Part shown: piece by piece, positions 1-11,679 of the stretch
Numbering within the stretch: the first letter of the stretch is position 1
How the letters are laid out: each line of letters opens with the position of its first letter
Assembly: GCA_027605045.1 (NCBI GenBank)
Contig: JAQFWX010000015.1
Location: forward strand, 1,100,455 to 1,164,454
DNA: 64,000 nucleotides
Direction: 5' to 3'
Source: Phallus indusiatus
Lineage: Eukaryota; Basidiomycota; Agaricomycetes; Phallales; Phallaceae
Program-made: the position numbers and the translations under genes
The notes under the pieces: model-generated
What the model was told of the DNA's origin: nothing
What the model saw: only the letters and a program-made list of their open reading frames with translations
Database searches by the model: none

Positions 1-3000
1 AAATAAAATTTGAATACAAAAATGAAAAGAGAACTTACTTCATTTGTTTCTCTCAGAATTCGTAGCTTGGGAAGTTCCAATGTTTTGTCAAGGACACGGT
101 GATTCGACCGGAACGATGTCCAATCCTGTTGATTTTCGTACATCACGCAGGCTTCAATTGTCTTCCAGGCGTCTTCGTGCAAGACTCTAGGGCGTATGAT
201 TCGTTTGTTTTTGTGGTGTAGATAAGCATCATCAGGCGTTATCCCGAGATAGTGTGCGAGACATAGGTAACTGAAGATACTTCGCCCCAAACCTAAGATC
301 ATATCCATATTCCGGGAGGTTTCATCACGAGGTGCAAACACCCACATCGCTATGTGTTGAATTATAAACTTGTCATGATCGTCAAGTAGAGAAAGATGTA
401 AGGCAGCAAATTCAAAAGCCATTTGGCTGCGTTTGTTGCTGGGCCACGATGAACAAAACGCCGACCAATCATCGTGTAGAACCTTCAGCACCGTAGTCTC
501 CTGTAAATAAATGTTTCGCGCCATCGTTAAATTAGCTTTCAGCATAAAAAATACTGCTTGTTTTTGGGGATTAAGGACTTTGAGAAGATCGCCTTCAGCT
601 GCACCATGAGTGAACGCTTGCATTTGAGACTCTAACGTTGTATCGTCCAGAACATCAGGCCAACGAATAATCCCAATCTATCAATCAATAATGTCAGCAT
701 ATAATAGGTGTACAAAAAACGACTAACCTGAGAAGGGTAGAGACCCCTACTCCCAAGAGACTGAGTATTGACATAAAATCGGAATGTCTCAACAAAGACC
801 TGATCGGAGACAATGCTGTTAGCCTTGTAGATAAGCTCAGAAGGGATCATGTATTTGAATGTACGCTCTACATCATCGATGGCTTTTATCTGCCCGGGAT
901 AGAACAGACCATCTAACGGCAGCTTCCACATATGCCATGCATTCACTTCCAGGCCACGCAACAGAGACCGGTTTAACGGAGTCGGCTTGATTGGGGGAAT
1001 TTTAGGTAACTGGCTCGTGATGCGTCGTATTTCAACCGCAGCAGCCACGTCCATTGGAAATTCGGCTAGCCTGAGGTTTGGGGACGTTGGGCGGGAAGAC
1101 TGCATTGGAGTGCCAGGTAAATGTTGTATGTCATTGTCTGAGGTCTCAGAATCTGGTGTCGAAGTGGGCTGCTGTCTGAACTTCGCGAACCTGCATCCAA
1201 TATCACAACGAAGCTGAGCCACACCATTGGTGGGCATTTTGGCGTAATCTCTGGCCTGACCATGACATAGGTCAGTGCAGAATCGCAGCATATATATGCC
1301 GCAACTCTCGGAATCAGTTTGTTGATCATTTCTAATTGACTGACTTCATGTTAGTAATCTTGGAAGAATAGAATAAAATTGGGATTCTCACCGCAGTATT
1401 GAGATAGTTAGTTAGATTTACGCCCCATTCTTCTGGAAAAATTGTCTTTGGGTAGCGTTGGCTGTGCTCATATTCTACAACCCGCCGCACACGCTATATA
1501 CCAGTTAATAAGATTGGAGAAGTTAAGATTACTTACTTACCTTTAAAATATCACTATGTCTGCGTGTTACAGTGGTAGAAGCGCTGTCATACATTCGAAT
1601 TTCATATTGGAATGGTCGGATTGTGATCAAGACCCAATGCGACGAATGGCCGCGAGCAGGGAGGAAACATGGCAATAGAACCAAGTCCTTCTCAAAAATG
1701 TTACACTGTAAAATATGATGAGTAAGCACAAATTATTTAATGTTAAAGCTAGATCATACCTCGGGAAACCAAAAAGTCTGCTTCTCACGAGGCTTGAAAT
1801 TACGAGACAATGGTGCAGATGTTATAACATCTGCAACAAGCGTGTCTGCAATTAGAAAATCCGGTATCCCAGATTGGGTACCTTTGAGAGGTTCGCATTC
1901 TTCTGCTATCAAAAATAGGTAGGCGTTGATTATCGCATCCGTAAGTTGACCGGTAATCTGGTAGGCTTCGTGGTCCACGTCCAGAACTCTTCGAATCTGC
2001 TCTGGGCCGAATTTATACTTTTTGTTGATGGATATTAGCAACTGCGGATCGTCCAGCAGGCTATGGCACGGATAGGTATTCCTTCTCAACGTATTCTCCG
2101 AGACGGTCAGAGCAGAAGTGGTACGGTGAGGAGCCTGGAGAGTGGGACGAAGAGTAGAGGTGGCATGGGGAGCCTGAGAGATGAGACTGGGATCAGCGTG
2201 AAGAATCGGACGAGAAGCCTGGGAAGTGGAAATGAAAGCAGTCTGAAGGGTGGGATGGGGAGCAGCGGGACAGGGAGCAGTCTGAGTGGTGGGGATGGGA
2301 GCAGGAGTGGGACGGGGAGCATTATGTTCTTCTATCGATGCCATGTTAGGAGGCCGTCGTGCAACCTGAGAATACAATCTTAATATTGAAATGTGATCAA
2401 AGAAATTACGCACGATATTCCCAGGTTCAAGTGATATCTTACAGGCTGGATTACCATTATATCCCAGGTCTAGACATATGCGCTTGAGGATTTGCGCGTC
2501 AACACCTGGATCCCGCAAAAACGTGATCCAAAGTGCTTTCAAGTATTTCTTGACAGAATGAATGGTTAATCTTAAGAGCTTAGGGGCATCGAGGGGAATT
2601 TTTAGCAGAGATATAAGCACTAAAAAAACCGTCCAAAAGCCACATGCTGAGGAGTCCCTTTGCAGGCCGCTTAGCACTGGTTTGAAGTTTAAGGGTTTAT
2701 CCTACCTAATGTTTAGAGACTGAGATAATATATAACCATTGTAAGAACTCACGCTGATATCAGATTTTTTGTGAAATCGACGAATCGCATCGAGAATCAC
2801 CCGATGTGATATTTCACTATTTGTCTGAAGCTGCGACAAGTGTGTCATCGAATTAACCGCAATGCATTCAATATCGTCTTCCATTTGATAATAATCCCAG
2901 ATTGTCCAGTGAAATCGTGTTAGGTCCAAGAAAATGACACGCTGAAAGAAGGTTCGCGTGAAGGCATCAACCATAACGGACGCGAATGATCCCTCCTGTA

Positions 3001-6000
3001 TCGGAATCAGAATAACTTGATGAAATATAATGTTCAAAACGTACATTTTGTCTGTCTGATGTCAATGCTTTAGCGACTTCTTTATCGTATCCATTTTCCC
3101 CAGAGATGCCTATCCATGTATGCTCTTCGTGCAATTCGCAGATAGAATTGAGAAAGCTGACGAACACTTCCATTTCTTCTATTCGCAACGTGTAATTTTC
3201 ATTATCCCACCGGTTTAGATCTGCACTGTATATTACCTTCTCCTCCTTTTCCTCCTGTGTTAACTGGGTAGACAACACGGCAGAAGGAGAACCGACATTG
3301 TTTCTAGAACGTGGAAACATTAGCTTGTATTGAAAGGTATGATGGGCAAAATGAGCATACGTTTCTGTTCTCTTGCCAGACTCTGAAATATTTTCTTTGT
3401 GAAATTGCTTCTTAATTGCATGCAATTGAGATTTGGAGAATAATGAATTCTTCGCGCGTGCCTGCCGTTTGGGCCCTCTTTTGAGCTGGAAAGTGACCTT
3501 GCGCTTGGAACGTCGAGGCGTTAGAGGGCGAATTCTTGCAATACGTCCAACTCGTATGTATCCACTACGAACTAATGATGTCACCGGGTCAGTCAGAACT
3601 CATAGACATTATTTATATGCACTTACAGCCGGATTCAGGGAGCGCAGTGGATCCAACCAAGGGCTGTCCATTGAGTGTGGCAGACTTGGTGCGAATGGTT
3701 GCAATTTCTGGTTCTGACGAGTTATCGGAAGCTGGTAATCTAACTTCACTTGTCGTTTTATCGTCCCGAAAAGTATACTCCGGGTCTTGAAGCAACTCGT
3801 CGACCAGTTTAGACATTTGTGCATCAAAGACGTGATCTGCACACTGGCGCCGATTGGCAGCTGATCCTTTGGGAGTTACTGCCCTTTTGAGAGATTCAGT
3901 TTCATGCTCTGTATATATGCATTCATGTTTAGTAACATTATATTGCATTAATTGCGAAATTTACCTTGCCACCTTGACACTGGACCGTTTCTCTGATATA
4001 AAGCGGCCGCCCTCATATGTACGCAGATTCGGCCAGTTTGTTCGAATTGTTCACATGGAGAGCATCGTGGAATAGACATATCCACGTTGACCACTTGAAA
4101 ACCCGATTTACTGAAATGAATTGTGCTGTATAAGAAGTGGTGCAAGGATCAAAATAAAGTTCTTACCCATAAAATCGCACACGAAATACGGAAAGATTCA
4201 CTTCATCAATCCAGTTGGAATCCCAGATATCATATGCACGGCCGATTTCGTCCTGGATGTGGGCAGGAATTGCAGTCGGATTTTGCTCAGTTTCCTCGTA
4301 ATATGGAAACCACTCATTAAGTAGAATGGCGCCTAGCCGATCAATCCTAGTAGTGGGGGCTCTTTTAATATACACGTTGATGTGATTAACAGATGAGGTG
4401 AATAGGACGTACCTTTTATTTTTGCGCATGTCCAAAAATACCTTATCAAATACCAGAAATGCACTCTCCGCCCAATTATTAGTGTTATTGGACCCGTCCC
4501 TCGTTGTTCCGAGGGGTAATGACATGTCCGTGACGTGTTCTGTCGTGCATGATTAAGATCTCAATAAAAATGATAATAATAATAAGAAAAACTCACTCAG
4601 CCAACGATCACTGAACCAGTATTTATCGAAGTAATTAATTAAAAAGTTGTACCGCTCCATGCCTAACCTTCTAGAAGCCTTTGATGCTTGATGGGTGCTC
4701 CGCTTCCTCGTAACTGCTCGTAAATCTGGAGTATCCTCATCGGAATCCTCTTCAAAGTCAACGACACCTTCTTCGTTCATTTCCTCATCGCAGCATGCAG
4801 TGAATAGGTCTTTTCGAAATTGTTCGAGAAATGTAGGCCATTCTGCCTCAGTTCGACACCTTTGAACACGACGAAACGCGCGGATAACTTTATACGTCAA
4901 AAGATATGGCATTCGAGGAGCTCCTTCAACACGTCCGCTATCGCCTTCCAGACGTTGAATAGCCTGGACTATATGAAACTGGCAGATGTAGACTCGCGAA
5001 GATGGTTGAACTAAAATAAAATTTGGTATACGCAACGGAAAATATTGACGATCAAGGACCTACATTGGAGTATGGCGTGCAATGACGTTTTGCACTTATC
5101 AATCATCCATTTGTGAGCATTCCATCTTTTATTCATGACAATTTGTTGGGAGATATACAATATATCCCGCCTCTCAGCTTGAGAATGATGTTTGATGCAG
5201 CGTGAATCTGAATGAACGTTGGGATAATTCGCATATACACAGGTTATTTCACGTACCAGCTACAATAACATTTGCGCGTTGAATGACTCTGAGTTCCGTT
5301 TCTTGCAAGTACTGTAAGAGTGTAGCTGCCTTGATATTAGCTGAGAGCAATACCGCCCCTAATGAGATGTGATTATCACATTCCGCTTTTCAGCGCACAA
5401 GATAGAATGACCCAACATACCTGGACTTAAATGACCATTGGCATCCACCACAATTAGAATGGTTACTCCCGCACGATTCTCATTTTTATTTCTCCAACTA
5501 GTGTCCATACCGACACCATCCTTCGTGCCATGTAACAGCAAACTTTCCAATGCATATTCCGAAGTGATCGCACACGTAAACTCAGATTGTTTGTCTGATT
5601 TTTGGTAATCGTGAGATGTATAACTGGATCTATTTGTTCAGAAATCATATGCAATATAAGAAGAAGAGCACACGTACTTATAGATTTGGTTTGGGTTACT
5701 CTGTGCTAAAAGATCCATTGCACGAAATGGATCTTCATCGAGACGCGCCCTGCGCTTCAGGCCTGGTAACATGTTATGGACTTGTTTCGTGGTTGGAATA
5801 CGATATCTGGGGAAAGTAGAAGGAAACTTGACGGTGGTCCCCAGCGGAATTTCGATATCTTGAGGATAATTGTACTTCATTATGATACCTAACAATGAAT
5901 GAAGTCAGAGGAAATGCATTGAGAATATGAGCGATTATACTTTGATATATTTTCCTAGGTTGGGCTCCAAACATCATCAGAGCGGCCAGAACCTCATTGC

Positions 6001-7065
6001 GCAAACCCTTTGACCAACCCAATCTATGAGGCAGCGCATCATCGTGCGTTCCGCGTTGATATATGCGGACTAAGCTCAAATTATCAGCACGGATTTCCAG
6101 CTATCATCATGAATTACGATTAAAAAATGAATAAAAGGTTCCGTCAAATAAGAAATCTCACTCACTGATAACTCGACTCCCCCATCACAACGATCATCGC
6201 GGAAATGGGACCAGGAACCTCTTTTTTTTGGTTTTGATCATTGAATGGTGCAATGGTTGGCTTATCTGAAACGTTCTCAAAGCCATTCCAAGGAGCTAAG
6301 TCGACAGGCGGCATTGGGTTCTCTTCTGTAGGGGAGACTAAAGAGCAGGTCCCGGTACACTGATATATCCATCGGGCCACGATTCTTTGGCTGAGGATGG
6401 CTGCTTTGAGGCCGTCTTCACTGATGGGAGAAGGCCTGACCCAATGAACGAGGAACCTCCTAGTGTTTGCAGCACGATGACTGTCGCCTGGGTGTCCAAT
6501 CCATTCGAAAGTAATAAGGCGACTACTGTTGAGCCGCCCACGACCATAGTCATTCATCTGTAGACAGAGCGTGTTATATTGATAGATCAAAATACAGTTG
6601 ATATACTTACCTGCATATCGAACCAGTACTTCAAATCTAATGCTCGGACAACAGCCACTTCTTTCCAAAGGCCCGGCTTATGTGCGTCCAGGAAAAGAGG
6701 ACCATTGTTAGCCAGAGTGGCAGGCTCTGACCAGTGCGGGAGGGATGCACGTCGCTGCGTCTCTGTTTGCATTGAAAGAAGCTCTAGTTCAGATACGACC
6801 GGCTTAGACGTTGTGGAAAGAGACTCTGAGGCGACTGTCTTAGCTACAAAGAATAATAACTGAGCAATGTTTTGAAAGCGACAGTCGTAAATAACATACT
6901 ATGTGAATCTGGCAAGGAAATAGATAACGACTCTGATGATGGTCTCATTAGGGCGAGGTTGGCAGCTTTACGCCCAGTGATACGATATTGTTTGCGGGGT
7001 CTGCCTGGGGGGCGTCTGCTAGAGACAACTGTTTCATCGAGCTCAGAAGGTTCTTTACTAGCCAT
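1..7065 (-). CDS. MULE transposase fused to Ulp1/C48-type cysteine protease (partial, multi-exon)
   Basis: The gene starts at the ATG at 7063-7065 and runs leftwards off the window. An AT-hook (PPGRPRKQY) lies just after the start. A zinc-type segment around 6100-6550 and the conserved block near 5700-5880 (RIPTTKQVHNMLPGLKRRAR) lead into the MULE transposase core: GVGMDTSWRNKN (first Asp, about 5500), WMIDKC (second acidic residue, about 5120) and NNWAESAF (Glu, about 4470). A SWIM zinc finger (CSPC...ICVH) is at 4010-4065. Basic and disordered sequence follows, then a Ulp1-like protease: SHWVLI (catalytic His) and YDSAS (Asp) at 1580-1650, and QQTDSESCGIYML (Gln and Cys) near 1290-1330. A further exon with no stop covers 1-680. 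Frames join across short GT-AG introns, so one fused protein is likely, although two genes cannot be excluded. MULE transposases cut and paste DNA; Ulp1 proteases deconjugate SUMO-like tags. All catalytic residues appear present, so this may be an intact autonomous element. Terminal repeats were not found. Confidence 0.85.
1018..1729 (-). other. Ulp1/C48 peptidase domain exons with intact catalytic tetrad
   Basis: This is the protease core within the MULE fusion gene. The 1529-1729 exon carries HW and a downstream YDS. An intron with donor GTAAGT and a second intron at about 1330-1390 separate it from the exon holding the QxD...SCG motif. Order and spacing of His, Asp, Gln and Cys match Ulp1/SENP proteases. 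The preceding exon (1754-2677) supplies the usual N-terminal segment ending LTDAIINAYLFLI, before a long proline/threonine/serine-rich linker. Confidence 0.8.
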
Positions 7066-7587
7066 ATAATAATGACGCGAAGAGATTTGTACGAAATACA
7101 CACTAAATGTCGTGCATATATACCATTGGGCCATTATCAGGGTCGGATAATTTCACAAAGGTTGCCGTTGTAGATTGCTGTAGAGTGGCATAATGATGGT
7201 AAGAGGAGACTAGAAATCTGTAAAATTCTAAGTTCTAAGTACATAAGGAAGTATGTAATCGCGCTCACAAAAGTATACGGGGCGTGGCGTGGACGATCTT
7301 TCTGGCGAAGAAACGCCTCGTGGGCTTACGCGACACTGACCCATTCCGACGAAAAACAGCCGTCGGTGATGAGGCCGGGCATTCAGCACGTTCAACACGA
7401 GTTATGGAATATAATGTGGGATGAATATATCTAAACAAAGGCGTAATTAGATCCTTTTGAGGAAAATAAAAGGCATGAGGCATGAATTACACTGACATAA
7501 AAACCGGGACCTCATTGCCCGCACAACTGGCTTCCAGACCCTGAAATATGTCTCATGACAAGACTTGTGAGCATGCTTTGTACAGTT
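7066..7587. other. Upstream region of the MULE gene, no gene seen
   Basis: AT-rich sequence upstream of the transposase ATG. Short ORFs on both strands lack family features and look like chance. This is where the outer end of the MULE would be expected, but no convincing terminal inverted repeat could be paired by eye because the other end lies outside the window. Confidence 0.4.
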
Positions 7588-7863
7588 GGACGGAGAGACA
7601 TGTGCTGCAAATGTATGTAAATGGTTATGTAAATCATATCAGCGGCCCTTTTTAAAAAGCATATACCCACCTGAGAAGTCCTCTGAGCAGGGTTGCAAAA
7701 GCACTATGCCCGAATTTACCAATTAGGACGGAGAGAAATATGCTGTAAATGTATGTAAATTGTTATGTAAATTGTACCAGCGACCCTCTTTAGAAAGCAT
7801 ATACCCACCTGAGAAGTCCTCTGAGCAGGGTTGCAAAAGCACTATGCCCGAATTTACCAATTA
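7588..7863. repeat. Two-copy 138-bp imperfect tandem repeat
   Basis: Copies at 7588-7725 and 7726-7863 both begin ggacggagaga and end gaatttaccaatta. The second halves are almost identical (for example cacctgagaagtcctctgag in both); the first halves carry a few substitutions. The repeat ends 33 bp before the next gene's ATG, so it probably forms part of that gene's upstream region. Confidence 0.9.
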
Positions 7864-7896
7864 CGAGGAGCGGATATTAATTACACGTGTCGGAAC

Positions 7897-8537
7897 ATGA
7901 GTTCCTTCAGCAATCAACGTCTATATCCGCACCGAATTCCGAAATACACTATAACAGTCAAATTTCCTGTTACATCGACCACAGAACTTGTCGTTTCTTT
8001 CCCTCGAGCTTTCCTAACATACTTCATGAGCGAACCTATGACTCCAGTGAGTATTATGGCTGTTCAATTGCAAACGGTGTCAATTAATTACATACCAAGG
8101 TTAAGAGCAATGCCCACGCACAGTCTGGCACGAGTGTTGTGATCTCGGACGACGACTCAACAATGATAATCTCCGATGATTCTGACTCCACATTCTTGTT
8201 TGACTCTGACTCAACAATCCTGTTTGACTCTGACTCTCTGTCCACCGATGAAGTCGATGAGATGCTGAGGTCCGACAATACATCGTCCAGTCGGCTGGTC
8301 ATTCCAAGCAAACCTAACAAACCCAGGCGCATCATCAATAAAGGCAAAGGCGTTACCATATCTTCTCGTGTCTTTTTTGGTTCACGTCCATATGTAAAAA
8401 CCCCCCGGGCCACGTCTTCTTCAAACGAGGAGGAATCTCAAATTCGCCTCGAAATTATCCTTGACAGTGACGGAAACGTGAAAGGCTGGTCATCCGATTT
8501 TGGAGAGAAGCCCAAAGCAAAGCCAAAACAATTGTGA
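7897..8537 (+). CDS. Two-exon hypothetical protein with acidic DSD repeats
   Basis: Exon 1 is 7897-8046 and exon 2 is 8100-8537, joined across a 53-nt intron (donor GTGAGT, acceptor CCAAG) that keeps the frame. The product is about 195 residues. The N-terminal 50 residues are mixed and neutral. The middle has a near-repeat of the block FLFDSDSTILFDSDS, an acidic serine-rich stretch. The C-terminal part is basic (KPNKPRRIINKGKG) and ends in KPKAKPKQL. No recognised domain. The composition suggests a disordered, possibly nuclear protein. Clean splicing and a frame open across the intron support a real gene; a further upstream exon is possible. Function unknown. Confidence 0.5.
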
Positions 8538-8910
8538 GTACTCCTGACATTTCTAATCCGCGATTTTTAATACGGAAGTCTAGTATGTCGATCCTTATGC
8601 AAATTATTCAAGACACGATAGAAGTAAGTCCAAAATAGTTACAATGGCTAGCGGACTCACATCAAGTAGGAGCTTGATTCGGCGTAGCAAGGGGTCAGTA
8701 TGCCCCTTCGCAGATAGGTTTTGGGGTGTAGTTTCCAATTACATGATCCTTCTGGAACGCGTGTAGATACTCGTTGTTTTGGAGGTTGTTTTCAATGATA
8801 TTTTCGTGCGAAATCGTAATCGTTCTCGTTCTCTCCTAAATCAATGACATTAAAACCAAATCATACCGCGGAATCGCATGGATATATTCGAATAAGCAGT
8901 ATTTACACCA

Positions 8911-9500
8911 AATTCGCGCGTTTTCTGAGTTCTAACTAATTTTCCTATATCCTCTTCATCGATAGCTTCGTGTTGATGAAATAATCAGCGAAATCTATCG
9001 AGAGTATGTCGAGATATTTAAAGTTACGACGGGAACGGCTCGAGAGATGAGACGGGAACGCTTACCCGGGTGAGACAGAAATGATTGACGGGAAGGGTTG
9101 ATAACATGAGACGAAAATCGTTCAGGGTCGGGGACGGGATGGGTCGGGCACTGGAAGGCCGTGATGACTCAGGGGTGAGACAGACACTGACGTCGCGCCT
9201 TTTTTATACATCCTAATCACGCGTTTTCTGCGTCCTAAATAATTTTTCCAAATCCTCTTCATCGGTAGCTTCGCTTTGATGAAATAATCAGCGAAATCTA
9301 TCGAGAGTATGTCGAGATATTCAAAGTTACGACGGGAACGGCTCGAGAGATGAGACGGAAATGCCTACCCGAGTGGGACAGAAATGACTGACAATAGCGG
9401 GCAGGAAGGGTCGATAACGTGGACGGGAGTGGCTTATTGATGGCACGAAAATCTTTCAGGGTCGGGGATGAGAAAGGTCGGGAAATGGAGACCGTCATGG
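8911..9500. repeat. Approximately 303-bp imperfect tandem duplication
   Basis: The block beginning gcgttttctg and running through gaaataatcagcgaaatcta, gagagtatgtcgagatatt and cgacgggaacggctcgagag occurs at about 8918-9210 and again at about 9221-9500, offset by roughly 303 bp. Copies differ by scattered substitutions and small indels. Within each copy, the pieces gacggga / gggtcgggga recur. It lies directly upstream of the lyase-family gene. Confidence 0.8.
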
Positions 9501-9623
9501 TTGATCTCAGGGTCGGACGTGGCTGAAGGGCCGGACGGTAATGGCTGTCACAGGATGCTTACGTACAGTCGTGGGACGCTTAGGGACATTCGTGGGACAT
9601 TATTCTATTTTGCTACTAATCAA

Positions 9624-11234
9624 ATGAGGTTAAACAACTTGAACCCGGCACGGTATTACCCTTCTTCGGCTTCACGTAACGTAAGAAACATTTCTCTTCC
9701 CACCAGAACGATGAAAGCCAGCACTCTTCTAAGACAATTGTTGAAGGAGGATGGTTTGATTGTAAGATCATTTTATATGGAACGTTGAGGGAATAATGTT
9801 CATTTAATACTGCAAACCAGGTCGCACCAGGTATGTTTACAGTCTGAACTATAAATGGTTACTTTCGCCCTTTCTCAACGTCCTTTATTTATGTAAATTT
9901 CAGGCGTGTTTGACGGAATGAGTGCAAGATTGGCTCTTGAGGCAGGGTTTTCAGTCCTGTACATGTCAGGAGCGGTCACCACGGCTTCCATGCTGTTCGT
10001 AAAAATTTCGTTGGTAATTCATTTAAACCTCTTGTACTTAGCTCTTGTTCCGATAGTGGTCAACCCGATCTTGCCATTGCCACACAGAGCGATTTCGTTC
10101 AGGTAGGCCCTTTTGTGGGTGTGATTGGTCCGAATCAAACTTTTAGAATGTCAGAATGCCGGAATGATAGCAGGACTGTCACCTTCTACTCCTGTAATAG
10201 CTGATGCCGATACAGGGTAAGTATCTTAATCGTGGCTATCCCATTTCTGGCGCTTACGATGATTGTTCAAGCTTTGGAGGTCCCGTCATGTGCGCTCGCA
10301 CTCTGACTCTTTATGACCGTGCCGGAGTCGCTGCACTGCATATCGAAGATCAGGTGCATTCCAAAATAGTATCATGGTATTGTCGTCATGATCAGTTACC
10401 GTTAATCAGGTTCAGTCAAAGCGATGCGGTCATCTCAGTGGGGTTTTCCCAAAAAAGTCATCCTAGGCATATTTTCTCATAGTGGTTTTCTATTTATATA
10501 AGTGGGGAAACAGATTGCACCTCTTCAAGAGTTCATTTCTCGGATTCGCGCCGCAGCAGCAGCTCGTGATAAAATTCTCGAATCTGACATTGTCCTTATT
10601 GCTCGTACTGATGCCGCACAGACTTATGGAATGGATGAGGCGCTCGATCGTCTCAAAGAGGCCGTGAAGGCGGGTGCAGACGTGGCGTTCTTGGAGGGTA
10701 CTTATTTTTTCGTTTATTCTTGTCATAAAACTGACGTGTTACAGGCGTGCGTTCTAGAGAAGAAGTAGAAAGAACTGTCAGAGAATTGGCCCCGACACCT
10801 GTAATCATGTCTACTTTAGCATGGTTATACCGTTAAATTATCGAGCGATAGGTTTTATTAAATATTGTTCATGGTGGAAGTACTCCTGACTTCACGATCG
10901 CTGAGGCAACAGAGATGGGAGTGAAGATCGCTAGTATGTGTTACGATCGCTGACTCTGAATAAAAAGGCTGAAGCGATCATTTAGTCTTTCCTCTTATCA
11001 GTGCACTCGGTGCAATTCACGGTATGAGGGCTGCTTTAGCGTCGTTAAAAGAATCGGGAAGCGATTTTTCAGCTGCTAAGGGGTTTAATCCGAGAAATTT
11101 TTTCGAAATTATGGGTAAGTTACACCACCCATTTATGATACAAACCCTAAGCTTAATGTACCCCGAGTATAGGTCTTGAAGATGCCATTGCTATTGATAG
11201 GGCTGCTGGAGGCGAAGCCTATGGAAATATATGA
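9624..11234 (+). CDS. Isocitrate lyase / PEP mutase superfamily lyase, 12 exons
   Basis: Exons: 9624-9761, 9821-9830, 9904-9994, 10057-10102, 10155-10216, 10272-10353, 10410-10437, 10503-10697, 10745-10800, 10852-10933, 10986-11114, 11173-11234. They sum to 981 nt, an exact 326 codons plus stop. Family motifs in order: VAPGVFDGMSARLA, GQPDLAIATQSDF, IADADTGFGGP (Mg-binding loop), HIEDQ, KRCGHL (catalytic Cys present, as in lyases and not phosphomutases), IARTDA, NIVHGG, ALGAIHGMRAAL. Members cleave C-C bonds in 2-methylisocitrate, oxaloacetate or dimethylmalate-like substrates; which one applies here cannot be read by eye. The first 29 residues before MKAST are Arg/Ser/Asn-rich without acidic residues and could be a mitochondrial presequence; an internal start at 9711 is the alternative. 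Exon 2 is only 10 nt. All introns are 47-73 nt with GT-AG ends. Confidence 0.9.
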
Positions 11235-11679
11235 AATGATTGGCGATTCTTTAGCTCTGATTCAATGTTTGGTTCTCGCTTAAGCCATCGTATAAATATT
11301 TGCTCACTGTCCAGGATTGAAATATTATTTCACTTCAGTTCATGACAGACAATGTTTACATAAGCAATTTTTCCTCAGCTTTTACTTTTATTTCGAGTAC
11401 CTCAGTAGGTTGTGACTCAGAGCGAAAAACTCTACCTGTGCAAGTTTGAATAATCATGTGTATGCGGTCTCGCCTCGTTAGGTGATGTGATAAATAATAC
11501 CGCGATCAGACACCGTGGGACAAATTGATATAATAGAAATAAAGTTACAAGAAACGAGCGTTAGAGTAAGTAACCTAAATGTGGCTACTGTTGATTTTAA
11601 TAGTCTGAATCAGAACCGGTTGAACATATTCCGACGGTACTTGCTGGCAGGGAACAGTATAGCAAACGAATATCATAAC
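11235..11679. other. Intergenic region between convergent genes
   Basis: The 3' ends of the lyase gene and of the minus-strand membrane-protein gene face each other here. AT-rich sequence, no conserved ORF and no repeat noticed. It presumably holds both 3' UTRs. Confidence 0.6.

Noticed and set aside
2063..2383. 106-codon plus-strand Gly/Ser-rich ORF
   Set aside because: It is the antisense of the Pro/Thr/Ser-rich linker in the MULE-Ulp1 gene.
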